Shown piece after piece: positions 18,670 through 28,559 of a stretch of DNA of 57,396 nucleotides. Location of the stretch: the NCBI GenBank assembly GCA_019242155.1, contig JAFAWA010000314.1:1-57396 (forward strand). The letters are read 5' to 3'. Origin of the DNA: Terriglobia bacterium. GTDB taxonomy: Bacteria; Acidobacteriota; Terriglobia; Bryobacterales; Bryobacteraceae. Under the pieces are notes generated by a model. That model made no database searches. It was not told where the DNA came from and was given only the letters and a program-made list of their open reading frames with translations. Every line of letters begins with the position of its first letter. Positions within the stretch are counted from its first letter, which is position 1. The translations under genes and the position numbers were made by a program.

Positions 18670-19362
18670 TCATGACAACTGTCTTTTTGCCTCTCGTGAT
18701 TGTAAGACGGTCTCCCACGGGGTTTGTTCGAATTGATTAATGGTCTCCCGGATCACATGCCAGTGAGCCCCTTTGAGACCTTTCGCTACGGCCTGTTTTG
18801 AGACGGCAGGCCGCAGTAATTGCGCCACCGTTTCGAATTCGGGCTCCCTGGGGTCGAGCGCAAGGCGAGCGATTTGAGCTTGGCGTCTTGTCCACTGGCT
18901 GATGAGCGAGTCGCACAGATGCCCGATGACGCGCAGCCAATCAGAAAAAGAATCGGCCGTTTTCGGAATTTCAACCGTCATTCGCCAGTATTGTGCCATC
19001 TGGTCCAAGGCGTGACCTGAAAGTACAAATGCCTGTCCGGTTAGGAACGCGACCTTCTTTGACGGAGTTTTCTCGCCTTCCCCTAACCCGATGGCGATTC
19101 GACTATCGGCGACGCCGCCGGCGAGCAGAGACGCCCGAAGGAAGATCGCGACCCGCAGGGCCATTGCCGGGTCCGTCAAAAGTAATTGCCAACCATCACC
19201 ACGAAAAAACTCCACTTTGCCTTTAACTAAACTTCGCTTCCAGCGTGTCACCACATTGACCGCGTCGGTCAGCGACAAACGAACCGACTTCATTTGAGTC
19301 GGTAAAAGACGACTGGAATGAATGATGTCGCCCGTTAACACGGCGCGGTATTTAATTTGCAC
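18670..19362 (-). CDS. SatD-family-like protein: divergent nucleotide-cyclase-like domain plus C-terminal HTH-like segment
   Basis: VQIKYRAVLTGDIIHSSRL, EFFRGDGWQLLL, RIAIGLGEG, and VAQLLRPAVSKQAVAKGLKGAHWHVIRETINQFE. GTG start at 19362 chosen because the longer ORF overlaps the upstream gene. Confidence 0.65.
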   Translation of the reverse strand: MQIKYRAVLTGDIIHSSRLLPTQMKSVRLSLTDAVNVVTRWKRSLVKGKVEFFRGDGWQLLLTDPAMALRVAIFLRASLLAGGVADSRIAIGLGEGEKTPSKKVAFLTGQAFVLSGHALDQMAQYWRMTVEIPKTADSFSDWLRVIGHLCDSLISQWTRRQAQIARLALDPREPEFETVAQLLRPAVSKQAVAKGLKGAHWHVIRETINQFEQTPWETVLQSREAKRQLS

Positions 19363-19453
19363 CAGTGTGCGCTCTCGACTGAAGGGAACATCGTAGGTTT
19401 CAGAACTGCCGGTATTCAGCGCCCCAGGGCAGAGGACGGACGACAGTTCACCG

Positions 19454-20413
19454 CTACTTCCAACATTGAATTTCCACGATTCCAGGGGATTCCGCAGCCT
19501 CTTTCGTGCCGCCTGTCTCAAAGCGCACCCCGTTTGCTTCAAGAAAACCGGTGACCATGGCCGATTTTAACCTGGCTCCTCCGACTTGCGTCTCGCCCTC
19601 ATCTAAACGAGCCACTGCGTCCGGCTTTTTCTGCGATCTGAGTAAGGCCAGGTTGTTCTGCCGATCCACAAAGGCCGGTTGCAGCTTGGAACCGTCCTTC
19701 ATCGCGAGTTGGCTACATCCCTGCACCGATTCATACGTCGCGAGAACATCACCTTCGGAGTTTATGAACAGGCCGGAACCGGTTGCGGTGGGCGCGCCAT
19801 GTTCGGCAGCGGGAACTACACGGACCACTTCTACATTGATCAGCTTGATCGGGAAACGCGGCCGGTCTTTGTCGTCCCGAATTACGTTGGTGATTTTGCC
19901 GACCACCTTCTGCCCATCTACAACCTGCCCGAAAATCGTGTGCAATCCATTCAGCCACGGTGTGGCCGCATCGGTGATGAAAAACTGGCAGTCTCCGGTA
20001 TTCGGGCCTTTGTTAGCCATTGCCAATCGTCCTGGTTGATCGAAGCGTAACGCGGAGATTTCGTCGGGCAGCGTGAACCCGCAGCTATAAGCGCCGGTGC
20101 CGGTGGGATCGCCCGTTTGCACCATAAAGCCGGGTATGACGCGGTGAAAGATCAAATTCTCATAGAGCTGCCGGGTCACCGGCATTCGCGTTTTAGGATC
20201 CAGCCATTGACGTGTACCGCGCGCCAGCGCTATGAAGTTCCGCACCGTGATTGGCGCTTGTTTCTCGAACAGTTCAGCCGTGATCGTTCCCATGGACGTG
20301 TGAATGGTCGCGTACAGGCCGGGATCCAGCTTTGGAGGCGCGCCCGTGGGAGCCGGCTGTTGCTGGCCAAATAGCGGGGCGGCACCCAAAGCTAAGAATA
20401 CAACCATGCGCAT
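19454..20413 (-). CDS. Cyclophilin-type peptidyl-prolyl isomerase with C-terminal trypsin-like remnant
   Basis: HTSMGTITAELFEKQAPITVRNFIALA, FHRVIPGFMVQTGDPTGTG, GQFFITD-like CQFFITDAATPWLNGLHTIFGQVVDG; tail GSGLFINSEGDVLATYESVQGCSQLAMKDGSKL...NNLALLRSQ. Confidence 0.88.
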   Translation of the reverse strand: MRMVVFLALGAAPLFGQQQPAPTGAPPKLDPGLYATIHTSMGTITAELFEKQAPITVRNFIALARGTRQWLDPKTRMPVTRQLYENLIFHRVIPGFMVQTGDPTGTGAYSCGFTLPDEISALRFDQPGRLAMANKGPNTGDCQFFITDAATPWLNGLHTIFGQVVDGQKVVGKITNVIRDDKDRPRFPIKLINVEVVRVVPAAEHGAPTATGSGLFINSEGDVLATYESVQGCSQLAMKDGSKLQPAFVDRQNNLALLRSQKKPDAVARLDEGETQVGGARLKSAMVTGFLEANGVRFETGGTKEAAESPGIVEIQCWK

Positions 20414-20498
20414 ACGCTAGAGTGTATCGCGCCGGAACGCGCTTGCTCCGGAAGCATCGGGTGTGACATGATACCTCGGAAAGCCATAGGAGTTCTCG

Positions 20499-20909
20499 AT
20501 GAAATGCACCTTTCCAATCGCGTTGGCAAGCTTGGTGCTGGCCGCCGCGCCGGCATTTGCTCATCATTCGTTTGCGTCTGAGTTCGACGACAAAAAGCCT
20601 GTCAGCCTCACGGGCACTGTGACCAAGGTCGACTGGATGAATCCGCATATCTGGCTCTATGTCGATGTGAAGGACGAAAGCGGCAAGATGGAGCACTGGC
20701 AGTGCGAAGGCGGCGCACCCAACGGGCTGACGCGGCAGGGGTGGAGCCGGTCGTCTCTGAAGGCGGGGGACGAGGTGATCATTGACGGTTTTCGCGCGAA
20801 AGACGCTACTACAACTTGTAACGCGCGCTCGGTAAAGTTGCCGGATGGGCGCCGCGTGTTCGCGGGATCTCCTGACGATAACGGCCCAAACGCGAAGGGC
20901 AAGCAGTAA
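20499..20909 (+). CDS. DUF6152 family secreted protein
   Basis: AHHSFASEFDDKKPVSLTGTVTKVDWMNPHIWLYVDVKDESGKMEHWQCEGGAPNGLTRQGW. Confidence 0.88.
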   Translation: MKCTFPIALASLVLAAAPAFAHHSFASEFDDKKPVSLTGTVTKVDWMNPHIWLYVDVKDESGKMEHWQCEGGAPNGLTRQGWSRSSLKAGDEVIIDGFRAKDATTTCNARSVKLPDGRRVFAGSPDDNGPNAKGKQ

Positions 20910-20921
20910 CTATCAAGCCGC

Positions 20922-22343
20922 TTGAGCGGATTTGCCATTCCCCAGCATGATGCCGGTTCTTCGGAGCCGGCATTTGCCGGCCTCATCGCTGCACGTCTCG
21001 ACCGGCTGCCATTCACGCGAACTATCTGGTGGCTCGTCTCGTTGGTTTCTCTCGGCGGCGCCTTTGACATCTACGACATTTTTCTGAGCACCTATATTGC
21101 GCCGGGCCTGGTTGCGAGCGGGATGTTCCGCAGCACCACCAGCGGAATGTTGGATGCGGACGGCGTGGGTTTCTTCATTTTCTGCACCTTCGCCGGGATG
21201 TTCCTCGGCTCCATGGGATTCGGCTTCATTGCCGACCGCCTCGGCCGGCGGACGATTTTCATTTCCTCGCTAATCTGGTATTCGTTCGCGACCGCGGTGA
21301 TGGCTTTCCAGAATACCGCGGCGGGGGCTGATACCTGGCGCTTCCTGGCGAGCATCGGAATTGGGGTAGAGCAGGTCACCATCGATACGTTTCTCCCGGA
21401 GTTTGTGCCTCCGGGGCAACGGGGCAAGGCTTTCGCGTTTAGTCAGTTGTTATGGTTTTCCGTGGTGCCGGTGGTCGCGCTGCTGGGTTGGCTGCTGGTA
21501 CCGCGCGCGCCGCTCGGATTGGCGGGATGGCGTTGGGTCACGCTGGCCGGTTCGGCGGGGGCCCTTCTGCTATGGTGGCTGCGCCGGGGCCTGCCCGAAA
21601 GCCCCCGTTGGCTGGCTTTGCATGGGCGCAATCAGGAAGCGGAAGTGGTGATGGTAGAACTCGAAGCACGCGTGTCGAAAGACCTCGGAAAGCCTTTGCC
21701 CCCTCCCGGTCCGATTCGGGAAGCTGTGCCCGGCAAGAGCCGCTTCCGCGAAATCCTGCGGCCACCTTACCGCCGTCGAACGCTCGCCATGTCGGTGTTC
21801 AACCTCATGCAGACCATTGGATTTTACGGGTTCGGCTCCTGGGTGCCGACACTGCTTATCGCGAAGGGGATGCACGTCACTACGAGCCTGGAGTATGCGT
21901 TCATCATCGCGATTGCCAATCCGGTCGGGCCGATCTTCGCCATGTGGATTGCCGACCGCGTAGAACGGAAGTGGCAATTGGCCGCCTCGGGTGTAGCGAT
22001 CGGCATGTTCATGCTGCTGTTTGCGCAGCAGAGCAATCCAGCCATCGTGATCTTCTTGGGGGCGATGGTAACTGTTTCGAACACGTGGATGTCCTGCGCG
22101 CTGCACAACTATCAAGGCGAACTGTTTCCGACGCGTGTACGCGGGCGCGCGGTAGGTTTCGTGTATGCGTGGAGCCGTGCGAGCGCGGCGTTCGCGGGTC
22201 TGCTGATCGGCTTCTTTCTGCGGGAAGGCGGGGCGACGGGAGTAGCGTTGTTCATCGGAGCCGCGATGGCGATTATGATTTTTACGATCAGCGCCTTCGG
22301 CCCGCGCACGCGAAATCTGGCGCTCGAAGAGATTGCGCATTAA
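20922..22343 (+). CDS. MFS transporter
   Basis: ~12 TM; GFIADRLGRRTIFISSLIWYS, IADRVERKW, PTRVRGRAVGFVYAWSR. Confidence 0.92.
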   Translation: MSGFAIPQHDAGSSEPAFAGLIAARLDRLPFTRTIWWLVSLVSLGGAFDIYDIFLSTYIAPGLVASGMFRSTTSGMLDADGVGFFIFCTFAGMFLGSMGFGFIADRLGRRTIFISSLIWYSFATAVMAFQNTAAGADTWRFLASIGIGVEQVTIDTFLPEFVPPGQRGKAFAFSQLLWFSVVPVVALLGWLLVPRAPLGLAGWRWVTLAGSAGALLLWWLRRGLPESPRWLALHGRNQEAEVVMVELEARVSKDLGKPLPPPGPIREAVPGKSRFREILRPPYRRRTLAMSVFNLMQTIGFYGFGSWVPTLLIAKGMHVTTSLEYAFIIAIANPVGPIFAMWIADRVERKWQLAASGVAIGMFMLLFAQQSNPAIVIFLGAMVTVSNTWMSCALHNYQGELFPTRVRGRAVGFVYAWSRASAAFAGLLIGFFLREGGATGVALFIGAAMAIMIFTISAFGPRTRNLALEEIAH

Positions 22344-22349
22344 ACCGGA

Positions 22350-24398
22350 TTAGCGCAACAGGAATTTTTCCAAGAACTGGTCGGCTGCTTCGTAAGCCTG
22401 TTTCCAGTGGCGGAAGAGCAGGAATTCGTGAACTTCGTCGGGAAAAATCAGTTCTTCCATAGGCACGTTCTGCTTTCTTAGGGCATCGGCCATCACTACG
22501 GTCTGGTTGAACTTCACGTTGCGGTCGTCATCGCCGTGAATAAGTAAAACGGGCGAACGCCAGCTTTCCACAAAGGCGAGTGGAGAGGAGGCAAACGCGG
22601 TCTTGGCCAACGGGTCTCCCGGGACCAGATCGTACTCGGTGCTCCAATCGTGAACACCGTGCAGGTCGACGCCGGCACGGAACACGTTGGAAGCGCGGGC
22701 CAGCGCCAGCGCGGTCAAAAAGCCGCCATACGAACCTCCCCAAACGCCGATGCGTTCCGGATCCACATCCGGCCGCCCTTGCAGGTAGCGGCCCGCCGCT
22801 TGCACATCCTGGAAATCGCTTGCTCCGGCAGCTCCAAAATTCAGAGCTTCGCGGAAGTTCAGGCCGTACCCAATGCCGCTGCGAAAATTCGCCGAGAGGA
22901 CCACGTATCCTTTGTTCGCCAGATACTGATTCATGGCGTAGGCATTGTGGTAATAGGAGCGGTAGTTCCAGCCGAGGAGCATCTGGCGGCGTGGACCACC
23001 GTGAAGGAAGAGCATTGCGGGCGAACGGCTACGACGAGGATCAGGCGGCAAGAAAAGCTGAGCGTGGATGGTGAGTCCGTCCGCGCTTTGAAAAGTGACC
23101 GCTTGGGGCGTAACCATCGATTGCAGCGGAAAACCGGATGGGACGGCATCCGGATCGAGATCTCGCGTTTCCGCTCCGAGCAGGATAGAGGGGTGCGCCG
23201 GCCGTCGCGCATCGGAAGCGAAGTAGGCGACGTGGCCTTCCGTCGTAACCGCGGGTGACCACTCGATTCCTTGGCCTGAGGTGATCGCGACAGGCGTCCC
23301 CCCGCTTACGGGAACCTTCCACAGGTGGCGGCGATCCAAATCGCCTTGGTTGGAGTTGAAGACGACCTCATGACCTGCCGCGCCAAGCGCTACTTCCTCC
23401 ACTTCGAATTGGCCAGGAGTCAGCAGCAGAGCTTCGCCGCCGGAACGAGGCACGCTGTAAAGATGCAGCCAACCATCGGCTTCCCACGGGAAAACCAAAC
23501 GATCACCAGATGCCCAAAGGAGTTGGCTTTCGGCGACCATTTCGCGAAAAACACTTCCGGGCCCCTCGCGAGCTTTCCAGATCTGGTGAACCCCGCCAGT
23601 GGCGATGTCGGCTGCGCGAATCGACCATGGCTCATCCGCGCGGCGCGGCCCGTAAACTCTACCGGCACCGTGACTCGGTTGGCGGACGAATGCGATGCTG
23701 CGGCTGTCCGGTGACCAGGCCGGATTGGAGTCCCAATCGGTGCTCGGGTCCAGGTAACGAAGGCTGCCCCCAGGGAGGTCGAAGACACCAATGAAGCTGT
23801 GATCGCCGCGGTCGCTCACGAAAGCGAGGTGTGATCCATCGGGAGACCAGACCACTTCGTCCAACTCGCCGCGCGCGAAAAATGGGCGCTCCGGTGAGGT
23901 TTTGCCGTCGAGCGCCGCCCACCAGATCCGGCCGCGGTATGCATACGCGATGCGGTCACCGGAGGGAGATATTGCTACCGAATGCCCATCGCCGATCCGG
24001 CGGGGCGCGGAGCCATCAAGCCGGACCAGCCAAATTGCCTGCGCCACCCCATGCGGGTCGAGGGCCGGGTTCGGCGATTCTCCCGCGCGGTTGGGCCCGC
24101 CGCCCCGAACGTAGACGATGCTTTGGCCGTCCGGCGTCCAGCGTAGCTCGGTGATATCCTGCCCGTCATCTTCCGTGTAATTGGTGACCTTGCGGCTCTG
24201 ATAGCCGGGCGGGTCCGCCACCATTATGTTCACCAGACCGTGCGAATTAGAGACCCACGCCACTTTTCCTCCCGAAGCGGCCGCGGTCAGGTGCGTGGGA
24301 AATGCCGAGCTAAGGACTTGATCGATGGTGAACGGTGCCGGCGCCGCCAAAGCGCAGAATACAACGAACGGAACCGCACATAGCCGAATCACACCCAC
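22350..24398 (-). CDS. S9 family prolyl oligopeptidase-like peptidase
   Basis: WD40-like propeller plus GVWGGSYGGFLTALAL (GxSxGG), IHGDDDRNVKFNQT, DEVHEF. Confidence 0.93.
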   Translation of the reverse strand: MGVIRLCAVPFVVFCALAAPAPFTIDQVLSSAFPTHLTAAASGGKVAWVSNSHGLVNIMVADPPGYQSRKVTNYTEDDGQDITELRWTPDGQSIVYVRGGGPNRAGESPNPALDPHGVAQAIWLVRLDGSAPRRIGDGHSVAISPSGDRIAYAYRGRIWWAALDGKTSPERPFFARGELDEVVWSPDGSHLAFVSDRGDHSFIGVFDLPGGSLRYLDPSTDWDSNPAWSPDSRSIAFVRQPSHGAGRVYGPRRADEPWSIRAADIATGGVHQIWKAREGPGSVFREMVAESQLLWASGDRLVFPWEADGWLHLYSVPRSGGEALLLTPGQFEVEEVALGAAGHEVVFNSNQGDLDRRHLWKVPVSGGTPVAITSGQGIEWSPAVTTEGHVAYFASDARRPAHPSILLGAETRDLDPDAVPSGFPLQSMVTPQAVTFQSADGLTIHAQLFLPPDPRRSRSPAMLFLHGGPRRQMLLGWNYRSYYHNAYAMNQYLANKGYVVLSANFRSGIGYGLNFREALNFGAAGASDFQDVQAAGRYLQGRPDVDPERIGVWGGSYGGFLTALALARASNVFRAGVDLHGVHDWSTEYDLVPGDPLAKTAFASSPLAFVESWRSPVLLIHGDDDRNVKFNQTVVMADALRKQNVPMEELIFPDEVHEFLLFRHWKQAYEAADQFLEKFLLR

Positions 24399-24407
24399 AG
24401 CATCACC

Positions 24408-26990
24408 CTATTCGTCGCGCAGAATCTCGAGAGGCTTGCGGCCAAGGACCGAGAAGCAGGCGGCCCATCCGGCAGCGGTCGCCAAGGCGGCTGTGAGCAG
24501 GATGGTTTCGAGAAGCGGCACCAGAGCGAGATGAAAGTCGATCTGCATCAGTCGCTTGAGAATGACCGCCGCAAACCCGGCCGCGAGCAGGCTTCCCATG
24601 AATCCCGCGGTCAAGCCTAAGATCAGAAACTCGACCGAAAAGATACCCGCGATGCGCCGGCGGGTTGCTCCGAGAGTTTTAAGAATAACCACCTCACGCA
24701 TGCGCCGGAAACGCGTGCCCGCCACACTCGAAGCCAGTATTATGGCGCCTGCCAAAATAGTAAATGCCGAAATAAAGCGGACCACGATGGAGATGCGGTC
24801 CACAACTTCCTCCACAGTTTGCATGACATCCGCCATGTTGACGACAGTTACCGTAGGGAAATGCTGGTAGAGAGTTCGCTGGAGAGCGGGTACCGCGTCC
24901 GGCCGCACTCGGGCGCTCCCGTAGTAGACGGCCGGAAAGCTCTCGAGTTGGCCGGGGCTGAACAGAAATTCGAACCGCGCAGACATACGCAAAGATTCGG
25001 AGTGCTCGACGCACGCAACCTGTGTTCTGAGGTCACGATCCCAGATCTTCCAATCGAGTGTGGAGCCGGGTTTCAGATTGAGCACGTGAGCGGCTTCGTC
25101 TGTGACACAGACGAGAGCTTGCCGGTTTCCGGCATTCCACCACGCGCCCTGGAGTATCTGCATTTCCTCCGGCCTGCGGTCCATGGTCGTGACCGAACGC
25201 GTGCGAAGGAAACGCCGGCCCCAGTCGTGAAGAGGAAGTTGGTCGACGGGAGTAGCATTGACCGCGGTAATCTGCGCGGCCACAGCGCCGGTAACATCGG
25301 GAGCGACTTCGACACCGGGTTGATGCGAGACCAGATCCGCCACAGCTTGGCGCTGGGTGTTCGGAATGTCCAACAGGAAAAGGTTGGGTGTACCCGGAGG
25401 CGCACTGGCGCGCATTTGCTGCAGCAAGGCACTTTGAATGAGAAATACCGCGAGAGTGAACATTACGCCTATGCCCAACGCGACGACGGCGGCTGTGGCC
25501 TGATTGCCGGGCCGGTAAAGGTTGGCAATGCCGTGACGGAGGGAAGCAGGCAAGACCGCGCCGTGGGGTGTGAGCGCGCGGACGGCGGTCAACAGCAGCC
25601 AGGCGCTTAGGGCGAGTGCGAGCAGTCCTGCTGCTAGCGCCAGAGTAAAATAGGCGCCGGTTCGCAGAGCCACGCGCAGCCCGCCATCGGTCAGGGTGGC
25701 GGCGACGGCTCCGGTACCGAAAAGAATCGCTAGGCCCGCAAGCACAGCAGGCCGGCCTTCTCGGCTAAACCAACGCCACCGCCGGGCCGCAGCCTCCTGA
25801 TCCATATCGCGCCGGAAGATCTGTGCGGGACGAATGGCGCGAATGCCGAGTAAAGGTGGAACGGTGAATAACAGCGTTACCAGAGAGGCTACGGTAAGGC
25901 CCTGCATCGCCGGCCAGAAGGCAACCCCGGCGGATCCCGAATTCGGAAAATATTGGGCCAGCAATCTGGGAAACACAAAGGAGACTGCAGCGCCGAAGAT
26001 CACGCCCAACAAGCCTCCGCCGAGACCCAGCAGTAACGTCTGCGCCACATAGATGCGCAGGACTTGCCCGGACCGCCCGCCGATGCATTTCATGATCGCG
26101 ATGGAATCGAGCTGCTGCTGCAAGTGGCCGTGCATGGCGCTCGCAACACCCATTGCGCCGATCACAAGGGCAATGAGGCTGATCATGCTGAGGAAAGTAG
26201 TCGAGCGGTCTAAGCCGCGCGTGATGATGGGATGCGTTTCCCGGTAGTCGGCGATGGTAGCTTCCGGGAAGGCCTGCTTCAAAGAGGCGCGGACGGCGGC
26301 AACGCCGGGTCCGGAGCCGGGCAGCTTGAAGAGAAATCGTTCGGAAGCCCGGCTGCCCACGGTGATCAGGCCGGTACGTTCCAAGCCCTGGCGTGAAATC
26401 AGAACGCGCGGCCCTACATTCAGGGTGCCGGTCATGCGATCGGGTTCGGAAACCAGAGTTGCGGCGATCCGGAACTCCTGCCCGCCAATGCGCAAGCGAT
26501 CACCGTTACTCGCACGAAGGCGAACGAGCAGGTCCGTCGAAACGACCACGGTCTTGGCAGTCAGCGCATCCGGCAAGGGAAGTGGACGATCCAAACGCAC
26601 CTCACCATAAAACGGATAGAGGCGGGGGTCCACGGCCTTGACCGAAATCAGCAGCGGATTCGCGGCATGCTCGGAGGCGGCCATGGTAACGGTTTCTGTC
26701 ACCGATGTGCGTGTGACGCCTTCGTTGGCCAGGGTCTCGAGAGCACGTTGCTGCGCCGGTGTGGGCAGCCCGAAGACACGGGCCGAAATGTCGGCCGCCA
26801 TAAGGGTGCGCGCTTCCCGGAGCAGCATTCGCCGGAAAGACCAACTGAAGGTACGAACACCGGTGAGCGAACCCACTCCTACCGCGACTGCTAAAACAAC
26901 AAAGAGAAATTTGGCGCGGCTAGCGCGCAATTCACGCCACCCGATGCGGAAGGCGCTGGGCCACGGGAGTGAAGGTACGCCGGCCGTCAT
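24408..26990 (-). CDS. ABC transporter permease, FtsX family (YbbP-like)
   Basis: FRIGWRELRASRAKFLFVVLAVAVGVGSLTGVRTFS and two FtsX modules; 4-nt overlap with the ATPase gene; start moved to MTAGVPS. Confidence 0.9.
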   Translation of the reverse strand: MTAGVPSLPWPSAFRIGWRELRASRAKFLFVVLAVAVGVGSLTGVRTFSWSFRRMLLREARTLMAADISARVFGLPTPAQQRALETLANEGVTRTSVTETVTMAASEHAANPLLISVKAVDPRLYPFYGEVRLDRPLPLPDALTAKTVVVSTDLLVRLRASNGDRLRIGGQEFRIAATLVSEPDRMTGTLNVGPRVLISRQGLERTGLITVGSRASERFLFKLPGSGPGVAAVRASLKQAFPEATIADYRETHPIITRGLDRSTTFLSMISLIALVIGAMGVASAMHGHLQQQLDSIAIMKCIGGRSGQVLRIYVAQTLLLGLGGGLLGVIFGAAVSFVFPRLLAQYFPNSGSAGVAFWPAMQGLTVASLVTLLFTVPPLLGIRAIRPAQIFRRDMDQEAAARRWRWFSREGRPAVLAGLAILFGTGAVAATLTDGGLRVALRTGAYFTLALAAGLLALALSAWLLLTAVRALTPHGAVLPASLRHGIANLYRPGNQATAAVVALGIGVMFTLAVFLIQSALLQQMRASAPPGTPNLFLLDIPNTQRQAVADLVSHQPGVEVAPDVTGAVAAQITAVNATPVDQLPLHDWGRRFLRTRSVTTMDRRPEEMQILQGAWWNAGNRQALVCVTDEAAHVLNLKPGSTLDWKIWDRDLRTQVACVEHSESLRMSARFEFLFSPGQLESFPAVYYGSARVRPDAVPALQRTLYQHFPTVTVVNMADVMQTVEEVVDRISIVVRFISAFTILAGAIILASSVAGTRFRRMREVVILKTLGATRRRIAGIFSVEFLILGLTAGFMGSLLAAGFAAVILKRLMQIDFHLALVPLLETILLTAALATAAGWAACFSVLGRKPLEILRDE

Positions 26991-27652
26991 TGGGTTACGA
27001 TCGACCCATCGTGAAGAATGATGCGGCGGTCGGCGCACGCCGCAACCGCTTCTTCATGGGTAACGAGGACGGTCGTGGTGCCGCGCTCGCGATTTAAGGC
27101 AAGCATCAGGTCGAGCACTACCTGGCCGGTGGTGCTATCCAAATTGCCGGTTGGCTCGTCGGCCAGCAGGATCGGAGGTTGTAACGCGAAGGCCCGGGCC
27201 AGGGCAACGCGCTGCTGTTCGCCACCGGAGAGTTGTATGGGGTAATGGCCGCGGCGTTGGGCTAAGCCGACGCGGTCGAGCAGATCGCGAGCGCGGGCGC
27301 GGCCGCCGTTGCCATTGCCTGCCAACTCCATGGGCAGGAGCACGTTTTCTTCGGCGGTGAGCGTGGGGATCAGATGATAGGATTGAAAAACGAACCCAAT
27401 TTTCCGGCCGCGCAAGAGCGCCATCCGGTCCTCGTCGAGAGAGGTTATCTCCTCGCCGTCCAACCAGATATGGCCCGTGGTGGGGCAATCGAGCCCGGCC
27501 AATAAGCCCAGCAGCGTACTTTTTCCGCTGCCGGACGGACCCATTATGGCGACCAACTGGCCACGGGGAATTTGCAAATCGATGCCCTTGAGAATGTCTA
27601 CCCGATGTGTGCCCGTATGGATCGACTTGGTGACGCCACGGAGCTCAATCAA
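26987..27652 (-). CDS. ABC transporter ATP-binding protein (LolD/YbbA-like)
   Basis: GPSGSGKSTLL Walker A, LSGGEQQRVALARA signature, LLADEPTGNLD Walker B. Confidence 0.95.
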   Translation of the reverse strand: MIELRGVTKSIHTGTHRVDILKGIDLQIPRGQLVAIMGPSGSGKSTLLGLLAGLDCPTTGHIWLDGEEITSLDEDRMALLRGRKIGFVFQSYHLIPTLTAEENVLLPMELAGNGNGGRARARDLLDRVGLAQRRGHYPIQLSGGEQQRVALARAFALQPPILLADEPTGNLDSTTGQVVLDLMLALNRERGTTTVLVTHEEAVAACADRRIILHDGSIVTQ

Positions 27653-27671
27653 CCCTTATTATGGCATTCAG

Positions 27672-28319
27672 ATGGTAAAGAAGACCTCGTGGATGGCGGC
27701 CCTGGCGCTTGCCGCCGCCGCTCGCTGGCCCTTATGGCCGCAATCGCACCCGGTGCCCCCGGCCAGGGTCCCGGAGATCGTCTGTTTTGGCGACAGCCTG
27801 ACGGCCGGTTACGGCGTCGATCCGGGAAAGAGCTTCCCGGACCTTTTGCAGAGAGGGCTCGACCAGCGCGGGTATCACTACAAAGTGATCAATATGGGGG
27901 TGAGCGGCGAGACCACACAAGACGGGCTCGCCCGCCTGGCGCGCGTGATCTCGGAACACCCGCAGATCGTCATTCTGGAGTTAGGCGCGAACGATGGGCT
28001 GCGCGGAGAACCGGTTTCGATTACCGAAGGGAACCTGGGACGGATTATCGAAGCGCTCAAGCAGGCCGGCGCGAAAGTGGTTTTGGCCGGTATTACGCTG
28101 CCTCCGAATTACGGCCCGGATTACATACCGAAGTTCAACGCCATCTTTCCGGAATTGGCGAAAAGGTACATGCTGACGCTGATCCCATTCCTGCTGGCGG
28201 ACGTTGCGACGAAGCCAAACCTGATGCAGGCGGACGGTTTGCATCCGAATGCCGAGGGAACCCGGCAAGTAGCCGCGAACGTGATGCGCGTGCTCGAGCC
28301 GCTGTTGCGAAAAGACTAG
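27672..28319 (+). CDS. GDSL arylesterase/TesA-like lysophospholipase
   Basis: IVCFGDSLTAGYGVDPGKSFPDLLQ, LELGANDGLRG, DGLHPNAEG. Confidence 0.92.
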   Translation: MVKKTSWMAALALAAAARWPLWPQSHPVPPARVPEIVCFGDSLTAGYGVDPGKSFPDLLQRGLDQRGYHYKVINMGVSGETTQDGLARLARVISEHPQIVILELGANDGLRGEPVSITEGNLGRIIEALKQAGAKVVLAGITLPPNYGPDYIPKFNAIFPELAKRYMLTLIPFLLADVATKPNLMQADGLHPNAEGTRQVAANVMRVLEPLLRKD

Positions 28320-28559
28320 GCAAGGGTGAGAGAATTCGCTGATTTGGGCTACTACAGAGCGTGGAACCGCAGAACGATGAATGGTACAAGGGAAGCATGA
28401 TCGGGGGAGTTCTGGTTTGGCTTCCCGTATATTCCTTTTCTGAAGACAAGAACGGGGCAACGGATCCGGCCGAGACGCAGCCGAGTGATTCTCATTGAAC
28501 GGGCCGCGCGAGAGACCGCATTGTAAATGCGAGGGAGTGCTTCCTTACTGAAGTGGGGC

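Noticed and set aside
21570-22340. 256-aa antisense ORF in the MFS gene
   Set aside because: Antisense shadow with no recognisable domain, while the sense frame is a clear transporter.
21452-22462. 336-aa plus-strand ORF overlapping the MFS gene
   Set aside because: Frame-shadow of the MFS transporter; composition typical of spurious GC-rich ORFs.
24819-25610. 263-aa antisense ORF inside the FtsX-type permease
   Set aside because: Spurious; the minus-strand frame is a coherent permease.
27572-28342. 256-aa plus-strand ORF overlapping the TesA-like gene
   Set aside because: Alternative frame of the esterase; Arg-rich and motif-free.
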